Positions 1-6,194 of a stretch of DNA of 21,262 nt are shown here, piece after piece. The stretch comes from Coriobacteriaceae bacterium (GTDB lineage Bacteria > Actinomycetota > Coriobacteriia > Coriobacteriales > Atopobiaceae): NCBI GenBank assembly GCA_004557505.1, contig SFGZ01000020.1, forward strand, positions 1 through 21,262, read 5' to 3'. The position numbers and the translations under genes were made by a program. The notes below the pieces were generated by a model. The model searched no databases. It saw only the letters and a list, made by a program, of their open reading frames with translations, and was not told where the DNA came from. Within the stretch, counting starts at the first letter, position 1; each line of letters opens with the position of its first letter.

Positions 1-153
1 GACGTCTACTACGACCCCGCCGACCCGTCGGACGCCTACGTGCAGAGGCCCGTGCGCAGGGGCGTCGTGGCGAACACGATGCTCATGGGGTGGGGCGTCG
101 GGCTGATCGGCCTGGGGGCCTTCTACATCTTCGTCTTGACCCAAATGTCCTAG
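1..153 (+). CDS. C-terminal fragment of a membrane protein, possibly DUF3592 family
   Basis: The frame is open from the first base of the window and ends at TAG 151-153, giving 50 residues; the start lies outside the window. The first part contains YYDPADPSDAYV, which resembles the short 'YDP.NP..A' segment seen before the last membrane span of DUF3592-type proteins. A hydrophobic stretch of about 20 residues follows (GWGVGLIGLGAFYIFVLT) and then the stop, so the protein ends in or just after a membrane helix. The family assignment rests on this short motif only. The gene runs toward the thiamine operon, with about 38 bp between its stop and the putative thiamine promoter. No terminator is obvious after it. 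Confidence 0.55.
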   Translation, partial: DVYYDPADPSDAYVQRPVRRGVVANTMLMGWGVGLIGLGAFYIFVLTQMS

Positions 154-190
154 GGGGCGGGTCCCTCGCGTCACAGCCTCCTGCATACGT

Positions 191-196
191 TACAAT
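191..196 (+). promoter_or_regulatory. Putative -10 element (TACAAT) of the thiamine operon promoter
   Basis: TACAAT matches the sigma-A -10 consensus at five of six positions and lies about 20 bp before the TPP aptamer, where a start site for the riboswitch transcript is expected. No good -35 hexamer is seen at the usual spacing: 168-173 reads GCGTCA, a three of six match. The call therefore rests on the -10 and its position. Confidence 0.4.
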
Positions 197-216
197 GGGG
201 ACGAATTGCATAACCT

Positions 217-308
217 TTGGGGAGCTTGTGGGACAACGACAGGCTGAGAGGGAGCGCGCCCGCTCCGACCCTCCGAACCTGATGTGGGTAATTCCAACGA
301 AGGGAGCT
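217..308 (+). promoter_or_regulatory. TPP (THI-box) riboswitch upstream of thiC
   Basis: The conserved TPP aptamer blocks appear in order: GGGGAGCT at 219-226, GGCTGAGAGGG at 242-252, GACCCTCCGAACCTGATG at 267-284, then GGGTAATTCCAACGAAGGGA at 286-305. These are the pyrimidine- and pyrophosphate-sensing loops of the THI-box family. The 3' strand ends in AGGGAG, six bases before the ATG at 313, so the Shine-Dalgarno sequence is part of the aptamer. This predicts translational control by direct occlusion when TPP is bound. One difference from consensus is visible: the usual CUGG/CCAG helix reads GUGG/CCAA, losing its outer pair. No separate expression-platform terminator is seen. Confidence 0.93.
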
Positions 309-312
309 GAGC

Positions 313-1199
313 ATGCGTGCAATCACATCTGTTGTGTCGCGTAAGCCGGTCACACAGAGAGACTATGCCCGCGCTGGCGTCATAACGCCGCAGATGGAAG
401 CAGTTGCATCCACATCGTGAGCCGCGGTGGTAGCCTGCTCTTTGGTTGGATGGAGGTGACCGGCCAGGAGAACCCCTTCTTCGAGCACTTCGACGAGGTG
501 CTGGAGATTTGCCACGCATACGACGTCGCCATCTCATTGGGAGACTCCTGCCGCCCGGGATGCCTCTACGATGCCAACGACGCCACCGAGACCGCAGAGA
601 TGATCGAACTTGGCAAGCTCACACAGCGCGCCTGGGACGCAGGCGTCCAGGTCATGATCGAGGGGCCCGGCCACATGGCCATCGACGAGATCACGGCAAA
701 CGTCACAATGCAGAAGCGCCTGTGCCACCGCGCCCCCTACTACGTGCTTGGTCCGCTCGTCACGGATGTGGGTGTGGGATACGACCACATCACCGCAGCC
801 ATTGGTGGTGCCATCTCCGCCTCGGCGGGCGCGGACTTCCTCTGCTACGTCACCCCAGCCGAGCACCTATGCCTGCCCGATGCGCACGACACACTCGAGG
901 GCCTCATGGCCACGAGGATCGCCGCCCACGCCGCCGACATCGCCAAGCACATTCCGGGAGCCAGGGATGCCGACAACGCCATGGCCCAGGCAAGGCGCAA
1001 GCTCGACTGGGATGCCATGTGGGACTGCGCCCTCAACGCGGAGACCGCCCGAGCCCGCTACGAGGCATCTCCCGCCGCCACGGCGGATACCTGCACGATG
1101 TGCGGAAAGATGTGCGCCGTTCGCACGGTCAACAAGGTGCTCGAGGGTACGACCATCGATCTGGGATTGGATGAGGAGCCTTCCTCGGGAGAACTCTAA
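313..1199 (+). pseudogene. thiC: thiC, phosphomethylpyrimidine synthase, broken by internal deletion and frame change
   Basis: ThiC is the radical-SAM enzyme that converts aminoimidazole ribotide to HMP-phosphate. An ATG at 313, correctly spaced from the riboswitch RBS, opens 35 codons containing QRDYARAGVITPQMEAVA, the typical ThiC N-terminus, then stops at TGA 418-420. In another frame, from about 408, the sequence reads HIVSRGGSLLFGW and continues as ThiC to TAA at 1197: LGDSCRPGCLYDAND, GVQVMIEGPGH, APYYVLGPLVTDVGVGYDHIT, FLCYVTPAEH and the C-terminal cluster-binding CTMCGKMC. Against the short clostridial-type ThiC (about 430 residues), some 140 residues between these parts are missing, including much of the substrate-binding barrel. 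A GTG at 417 could in principle start a 260-residue C-terminal fragment, but that could not be an active enzyme. Confidence 0.9.
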
Positions 1200-1214
1200 G
1201 CGAAAGGAACCACC

Positions 1215-2054
1215 ATGACCTTGACTTCCACCGACCTGAGCTCCTGCCTCAACAACGTGCGCGACAGGCATCCCCTGGTTCACTGCATCACCAATTACGT
1301 TACCATCAACGACTGCGCAAACGCGCTCTTGGCGTGCGGCGGCTCCCCCATCATGGGCGACGAGCCGGCCGACGTTGTCGACGTGACCAGTATTTGCGAC
1401 GCTCTGGTGCTCAACATCGGCACGCTCAACCGCAACATCATCGAGGCCATGCATGTCGCCGGCGCACGGGCGGCCGAGCTTGGCCACCCCATTGTCCTTG
1501 ACCCGGTGGGCGCCGGCGCCTCCAGGTTGCGCACCGAGACCGCTGCCGAGCTTCTGGAGGTGCTCCCCATTGCGGTTGTCCGTGGCAACATGAGTGAGAT
1601 GCTCGCTCTGGCAGGCGCTTCGGCAGCCACACGCGGCGTCGACGTCAACCCCGAGGACGCCGTACACGAGAACAACCTCGCCGCAAGCTCCAGCTTTGCC
1701 CGCCAGCTATCCAGCCGGCTGAACGCCGTCGTTGCCATTACCGGTGCCATCGATGTCATCGCAACCGCAGACCGCGCCGTGGCCTGCCGCAACGGCGTCG
1801 CCCTCATGGGCTCGATCACCGGCACCGGCTGCATGTTGTCCGCCATTATGGGTGCCTATGCCGCGGCGAACGCCAACGACCTCTTCTCGGCCACCGTCGC
1901 CGTCGTCGCCTGCGAGGGCCTCGCCGGCCAGATTGCCGCCGAGCGCATGGGCGAGAAGGACGGGACCGGCAGCTTCCACACCTATCTGCTCGATGCGCTC
2001 AGCAACATGGATGCCGCCCAGCTTGAGTCCGGTGCCCTCATCGAGGAGCTGTGA
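1215..2054 (+). CDS. thiM: Hydroxyethylthiazole kinase ThiM
   Basis: ThiM phosphorylates 4-methyl-5-(2-hydroxyethyl)thiazole with ATP, the salvage route to the thiazole half of thiamine. The 279-residue product is near the usual length (about 260-280) and appears intact. Family motifs: HCITNYVT at residues 23-30, PIMGDEP around 45-51, LDPVGAGAS at 95-103, RGNMSE at 123-128, and the anion-hole/catalytic segment TGTGCMLSA at 202-210 with Cys206. The start ATG follows AAAGGA at good spacing and lies 15 bp after the end of thiC. The gene overlaps thiE by GTGA, implying translational coupling. It is one of only two complete thiamine genes here. No thiG, thiS or thiH is present in the window, so the thiazole supply shown is salvage. 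Confidence 0.95.
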   Translation: MTLTSTDLSSCLNNVRDRHPLVHCITNYVTINDCANALLACGGSPIMGDEPADVVDVTSICDALVLNIGTLNRNIIEAMHVAGARAAELGHPIVLDPVGAGASRLRTETAAELLEVLPIAVVRGNMSEMLALAGASAATRGVDVNPEDAVHENNLAASSSFARQLSSRLNAVVAITGAIDVIATADRAVACRNGVALMGSITGTGCMLSAIMGAYAAANANDLFSATVAVVACEGLAGQIAAERMGEKDGTGSFHTYLLDALSNMDAAQLESGALIEEL

Positions 2055-2794
2055 TCGTGGGCGGGGGGACGGCGAGCATGCCGGCAGGAGGACCGCGACG
2101 GCGTGGACGTTGGACGGCGGACGACATTCGATCCTGCCTGCTGCTGTATGGCGTGAGCGACAGAAGGTGGCTGCACGGCAGAGAGCTAGCCGACGTCATC
2201 CGCGAGGCCATTGCCGGGGGCACCACCTTCATCCAGCTGCGCGAGAAGGACGCCGACCGCGACCAGGTCGCCAGGCTCGCCCGCACGCTGACTCCCATCT
2301 GCCGCGCGGTCGGCGTGCCCTTCGTCCTGGACGATGACGTGGAGCTCGCGGCTGAGGTGGGGGCCGACGGCGTCCACGTGGGTCAGAGCGACACCACCTG
2401 CGCCGAGGCCCGCCACTTGCTCGGGGAGGATGCCATCGTCGGCGTGTCCGTTCAGACGGTAGAGCAGGCTCGCGCCGCACAGGAGGCCGGCGCGGACTAC
2501 ATCGGGGTCGGTGCGCTGATCCCCACCTCGACCAAGTCCGACGCCGACGTCGTGTCGGCATCGGAGCTCAGGCGCATCACCGCGTCCGTCAGTATTCCCG
2601 TCGTGGGCATCGGCGGACTCGCGGCGGAGACCGTCGGGGTCCTCAAGGGTTCGGGAGCCGCAGGGGCCGCCGTCGTGTCGGCGCTGTTCGCGGCAGACGA
2701 TCCCGCCGCCGCGGCACGAGAGCTGCGCACCCGGATCGAGGCCGCCCTCGGTCTCCCTCCTCGCGAGGGCGTCGGCGGCACGGAGGGCGCGTGA
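2051..2794 (+). CDS. thiE: Thiamine-phosphate synthase ThiE
   Basis: ThiE joins HMP-pyrophosphate and thiazole phosphate to make thiamine phosphate. Motifs of the TIM-barrel family are intact: FIQLREK at about 60-66, LDDDVELA at 93-100, DGVHVGQSD at 106-114 with the Mg/pyrophosphate-binding Asp, GVGALIPTSTK at 142-152, and PVVGIGGL at 173-180. The GTG start overlaps the thiM stop (GTGA). With this start the protein has 247 residues and an Arg/Gly-rich leader of about 30 residues before the usual beginning (LLLYGVSDRRW). An alternative ATG at 2078 would shorten it by nine. I keep the GTG because of the coupling overlap; the leader could be a start-site artefact. The end overlaps thiD, again by GTGA. 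Confidence 0.93.
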   Translation: MIVGGGTASMPAGGPRRRGRWTADDIRSCLLLYGVSDRRWLHGRELADVIREAIAGGTTFIQLREKDADRDQVARLARTLTPICRAVGVPFVLDDDVELAAEVGADGVHVGQSDTTCAEARHLLGEDAIVGVSVQTVEQARAAQEAGADYIGVGALIPTSTKSDADVVSASELRRITASVSIPVVGIGGLAAETVGVLKGSGAAGAAVVSALFAADDPAAAARELRTRIEAALGLPPREGVGGTEGA

Positions 2795-3614
2795 GTGCGA
2801 GACCGACAGCCAGGCCGTTTCGGCCAAGGTCCGTGCTGAGCATCGCGGGATCCGACCCAAGCGGCGGGGCGGGCATACAGGCGGACATCAAGACGATTGT
2901 CACCCATGGCCTGTATGCCGAGGCGGTGCCGGCTGTGCTCACGGCCCAGAGCACAACCGGCGTCACCGCAGTGAGGGCACTCGACCCCCTCTTCGTCCGA
3001 CAGCAGATAGAGGCGGTCCTGGACGACGGCATGCCGAACGCGATCAAGGTCGGTATGCTCGGGGACGCGCGGACCGTGCATGCCGTGGCAGTCGCGCTGG
3101 ACGGCGTCACCTCCCCCATCGTGCTCGACCCCGTCATGCTCTCGTCGTCCGGAGCTCCCCTGCTCGCCCCGGACGCAATTTCGGTGCTGGTCGAGGATCT
3201 CATGCCCCACGTGACGCTCGTCACGCCGAACATCCCCGAGGCCGAGAGGCTCACGGGCCTGGAGCTGCGCGCGGCCGGCAGCTGGGGTGCTCCGTCCTTA
3301 TCAAGGGCGGCCACGCGCAGGGCCAGGCGGCCGACTGCCTGGCCGAGGGGGACGCACGCTGCGTGTGGCTCGAGCAGGAGCGCATCGCCGGAGGGGGAGC
3401 CCATGGCACGGGCTGCGCGCTCTCGACGGCGATCGCCTGCGGCCTCGCGTGCGGGCACGCGCTCGAGCGGTCGGTGCGCGACGCCAAGGCCTACCTCACC
3501 GGAGCGCTCGCCCACCCCATATCCGTCGGGCACGGGACGGCCCCCGTCAACCACCTATGGCGCTGCACAGGACGGACGGGAGGCCAACGGGCAGAAGGTC
3601 AGCCCGTCGCCTAG
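2791..3614 (+). pseudogene. thiD: thiD, HMP/HMP-phosphate kinase, frameshifted
   Basis: ThiD phosphorylates HMP and HMP-phosphate to HMP-pyrophosphate. The gene starts at GTG 2791, overlapping the thiE stop. It reads normally for about 160 codons: VLSIAGSDPSGGAGIQADIK (15-34), VGML, VLDPVMLSSSG (111-121), TPNIPEAERLTG (145-156). Near 3268-3290 the ThiD-like reading moves to another frame, resuming as QLGCSVLIKGGHAQGQAAD, then GGGAHGTGCALSTAIA (the catalytic anion-hole motif) and GHGTAPVNHLW, with TAG at 3612-3614. Only about 15 residues separate ERLTG from VLIKGGH where 25-30 are usual, so a short deletion with loss of frame fits better than a single-base error. Without recoding the product lacks its catalytic C-terminal half. 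The original frame stays open and would add unrelated sequence out to 3807. Confidence 0.85.
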
Positions 3615-4606
3615 CCCAGCGGCGGCATGGGCTCCCACGCGGGGTCGTGCAGGACCGTCCTGGAGTCCCTGTAGCCCGCCCAAAGCCTTGCCCAACTGGG
3701 ACCAAAGTGACCGCGATCCACCAGCGCCAGGCGCAGGGCCTCCTTGGCAAACGAGAGGAGCGTGCCAAAGGCGTACCCCACGGGGTTGTAGTCGCCGTGC
3801 AGCATGAAGTAGCGCGCCATGTACCCGCGGTTGCGCATGATGTAGTAACGGGTCATGTCCGAGGTCGAGGAGATCTGCCGCACGCCAGACGCGCCAACCT
3901 CCTGGTGGGGAACCTCTCGCGTGCGCCTGAGCACGTAGTCCGGCACCAGGACGGGCTGGCACACCTTGCTGGCAAGATAGCCGTAGACGGCGTCGTCGTA
4001 GTAGATGAAGAAGCGGTGGTCGGGCAGGCCGATCCTCTCGACGACGCGGCGCCTGAACAGGGCGCCCTCGAAGCACATGACATTGACGTCCAAGTGGTCC
4101 GAGCCGTTGAAGCCCGCACGTGAGAGCGGGTTATAGATGCACAGCGCGGTCATGAAGTGGTGCTGCCAGAAGAAGGGCGTTCCGTCGTAGTCGTAGCGCT
4201 GGCCCTGCACCACGTCGTAGCGGGCGGACCACGGCTCGAGGCGCTCCAGCGCGTCGGGGAGCACGGCCACGTCGTCGTCCATGACCCAGAACCACTCCGC
4301 GCCAAGCTCGAAGGCACACCTCACGCCCTCGGAGAAGCCGCCGGAGCCGCCGGTGTTGGTCTTTTGCGGATCGTAGACCACGCGCCCCGTCTTACCAGCG
4401 GAATCCGGCTCTGCGGGCGTCTCGCCCCACTGCGCCGCAAGGCGCGCCGAGAGACCCGCGGCCATCTTCGCCGTCCTTGGCGAGTTCTCGTTGTCCACCA
4501 CCACAATGCGCCACGGCGCAACCGTGAGCCCAGCGATCGAGTCGAAGAGACGCCCCAGGAGCTCCTGGCGCTTGAAGGTGACTATCACGATTGCGAGGCG
4601 GTCCAT
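3611..4606 (-). CDS. Family 2 glycosyltransferase, GlfT2/rhamnosyltransferase-like
   Basis: The 331-residue protein has a GT-A fold signature: an N-terminal LAIVIVTFKRQELL strand-loop, VVVDNENS (nucleotide-binding Asp, about 35-42), NTGGSGGFSEG at 84-94, and the metal-binding triad WVMDDD ending at residue 112. The NTGGxGG plus DDD combination and the later FFIYYDDAVYGY (199-210) are typical of the galactofuranosyl/rhamnosyl-transferase branch of GT2, which extends cell-surface polysaccharides from nucleotide sugars on the cytoplasmic face. No membrane helix is evident. The donor and acceptor cannot be assigned. It is transcribed toward thiD, and the two stops share a CTAG. It is divergent from the next GT2 gene across a 142-bp gap with a consensus -10. 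Confidence 0.88.
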   Translation of the reverse strand: MDRLAIVIVTFKRQELLGRLFDSIAGLTVAPWRIVVVDNENSPRTAKMAAGLSARLAAQWGETPAEPDSAGKTGRVVYDPQKTNTGGSGGFSEGVRCAFELGAEWFWVMDDDVAVLPDALERLEPWSARYDVVQGQRYDYDGTPFFWQHHFMTALCIYNPLSRAGFNGSDHLDVNVMCFEGALFRRRVVERIGLPDHRFFIYYDDAVYGYLASKVCQPVLVPDYVLRRTREVPHQEVGASGVRQISSTSDMTRYYIMRNRGYMARYFMLHGDYNPVGYAFGTLLSFAKEALRLALVDRGHFGPSWARLWAGYRDSRTVLHDPAWEPMPPLG

Positions 4607-4695
4607 GTCCCATCCAAGGTTGCGGTGGCCGGTATGACGTGCGCGGCGCGCCTCGGGCGGGCGAGCCGCGCGGCGGCCCGACGCCGAGTCACTGT

Positions 4696-4701
4696 ATTAT
4701 A
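4696..4701 (-). promoter_or_regulatory. Putative -10 (TATAAT) for the glycosyltransferase ending at 3611
   Basis: On the minus strand these six bases read TATAAT, a perfect sigma-A -10, about 90 bp before the glycosyltransferase start at 4606 and inside the 142-bp divergent gap. The plus strand of the same segment reads TATTAT (4695-4700), so the site might serve both directions. No matching -35 hexamer at 17 bp is convincing (ACGGTG on the minus strand). Confidence 0.35.
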
Positions 4702-4748
4702 GGGTACGGCCGCGGATCCACCGTGGCGGTCGGCGGCAGGGAGGCCAC

Positions 4749-5906
4749 GTGGAAGCCACGAATGCAGGCAACAGGACGTCCGGGGGCAACAGGCGCCTCT
4801 CGCACAAGGTGTCGGTGGTTGTCCCAACCTACAACGTGGAGCGCTACCTCGACCAGTGCCTCACCAGCATCCAGATGCAGCCATTCGCAAACATCGAGGT
4901 CATCTGTGTGAACGACGGCTCGACCGACGGCTCCCTCGACATCATGCGCGAGCATGCCGCGCGCGACCCCCGCGTTCGCGTTGTCGACAAGCCCAACGCC
5001 GGGTACGGTGCCGCGTGCAACACCGGCATAGACTGCGCCACCGGTGACTACGTTGCCATCGTCGAGCCGGACGACTACCTTACGGGCGACATGTTCGGCG
5101 ACCTCCTCGCATTTGCGGACTCCCTCGGCGGCGAGCCGGTGGACATCGTGAAGTCCTCCTACTGGCGCATCTTCAACGCCGGCACAACCAACGAGCTGCG
5201 CACGGTTTGCCTGTACCAGGACCGCGTGAACCCGCCGAGCCAGCCGTTTGCCATCGGCGACGGCGTCGCCCTCCTCGAGCACCACCCCTCGATCTGGAGC
5301 GCCCTCTATCGCAGGGCGTTCCTGGACGAGAGGCGCATCCGCTTCCGCGAGTACCCAGGCGCCGCGTGGGCCGACAACCCATTCCTGGTGGAGACCCTCT
5401 GCCAGACGGACCGCATAGCCTATGTGAACCGCCCCTACTACAACTACCGCGAGGACACCGAGGAGAAGCTCGTGGTCTCCACGCGCCGGGACCCCCTGCT
5501 GCCGATAGAGCGCTGGAACGACATGCAGGACATCGTGGAGCGCCTGGGCGTCACGGACAGGCGCGTGCTCTCGGCGCAGACCAAGCGCGCCATCAACTAC
5601 TGCGGCCTGGCCATAGACGCGGTCGGCCTCGACCACCGCGAGGTGCGCGAGGCGGTCACGGATGTCTACCAGAGGCTCGACTACGACCTGGTGATGGGGC
5701 AGCCGCTGGTGACGCCGGCGGCAAAGCGGCTCTACTGCCGGCTCACGGGCAGGCCGGACCCAAAGATAGGCCGCCTCTCGATGCTGCCCGCGGCGGCAGG
5801 CGAGGTGTGGTACCGCCTGCGTCACACGAGCCTTGGCTACACGTGGTTCTCAATCACGAGCTTCATGCGGCACCGCAGGGGACGCGCCGGCGGCCACGGG
5901 GAGTAG
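4749..5906 (+). CDS. Family 2 glycosyltransferase
   Basis: The 385-residue protein carries a standard GT2 catalytic domain at its N-terminus: KVSVVVPTYNVERYLDQCL (20-38), VICVNDGSTDGSLDIM (51-66), AGYGAACNTGIDCATGDYV (84-102) and the acidic metal-binding motif IVEPDDYL (104-111), where EPDD replaces the more common DxDD. The C-terminal 250 residues include WADNPFLVETL and conserved aromatic stretches typical of enzymes that build exopolysaccharide, teichoic-acid-like or capsular chains. No membrane spans are visible. The start is GTG at 4749, preceded by GGGAGG four bases upstream; the first 20 residues look like an unstructured leader. Donor and acceptor are unknown. Downstream lies an inverted-repeat element that may terminate it. 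Confidence 0.88.
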   Translation: MEATNAGNRTSGGNRRLSHKVSVVVPTYNVERYLDQCLTSIQMQPFANIEVICVNDGSTDGSLDIMREHAARDPRVRVVDKPNAGYGAACNTGIDCATGDYVAIVEPDDYLTGDMFGDLLAFADSLGGEPVDIVKSSYWRIFNAGTTNELRTVCLYQDRVNPPSQPFAIGDGVALLEHHPSIWSALYRRAFLDERRIRFREYPGAAWADNPFLVETLCQTDRIAYVNRPYYNYREDTEEKLVVSTRRDPLLPIERWNDMQDIVERLGVTDRRVLSAQTKRAINYCGLAIDAVGLDHREVREAVTDVYQRLDYDLVMGQPLVTPAAKRLYCRLTGRPDPKIGRLSMLPAAAGEVWYRLRHTSLGYTWFSITSFMRHRRGRAGGHGE

Positions 5907-5990
5907 GGCCGGCGGGGCCGGCGGAGGCAGGGGCTGAGGCTGCGGGCGCGGCGGCTGCTGGCGCGAGGGAAACAAGGGACGAGAGAAACA

Positions 5991-6091
5991 AAAACTGCGG
6001 CTTAATTGCAATTAGCCCGGTGCGTCACTTTAAGAAACCGCAGGTAGAATGCTTGACACCTGCTCGGAGGGTGCAATTAAGCCGCAGTTTT
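5991..6091. repeat. 101-bp inverted-repeat element, possible bidirectional terminator or MITE/REP-like element
   Basis: A perfect 20-bp inverted repeat (5991-6010 and 6072-6091, beginning AAAACTGCGGCTTAA) brackets 61 bp. Each arm ends outward in a T run when read 5' to 3' (TTTT on plus; TTTTTGTTT on minus), which suits a bidirectional terminator between the convergent glycosyltransferases at 4749-5906 and 6195-7277. The inside holds a second, bulged partner for the left arm (TTAAG, three bases, CCGCAG at 6030-6043) and a small hairpin GCAGGT/ACCTGC (6040-6063). No reading frame fills it. The segments 5907-5990 and 6092-6194 contain no gene that I can support. Confidence 0.6.
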
Positions 6092-6113
6092 CCTTGGCCT
6101 CGGCTCTCGTGGG

Positions 6114-6186
6114 CCCGGAGCCCGCCTGGGACCCGGTCGGCAGGCCCGAAGCCGGCCCGGAGCCTCCCTGGGACCAGCCCGAAGCC
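6114..6186. repeat. Imperfect tandem duplication (42 nt plus 31 nt)
   Basis: Two adjacent copies begin CCCGGAGCC, share CCTGGGACC and end CCCGAAGCC. The second copy lacks about 11 bp in the middle. They lie between the inverted-repeat element and the stop of the minus-strand glycosyltransferase, in sequence without a supported gene. Confidence 0.5.
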
Positions 6187-6194
6187 AACCCAGC

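Noticed and set aside
417..1199. A free-standing 260-residue ThiC starting at GTG 417
   Set aside because: The GTG has no RBS and is codon Val of the conserved IVSRGGS block; the true N-terminus lies upstream in another frame.
3287..4123. Long plus-strand frame across thiD and the glycosyltransferase
   Set aside because: Arg/Gly/Pro-rich translation with no family motif; it is the antisense and off-frame shadow of the two recognised genes.
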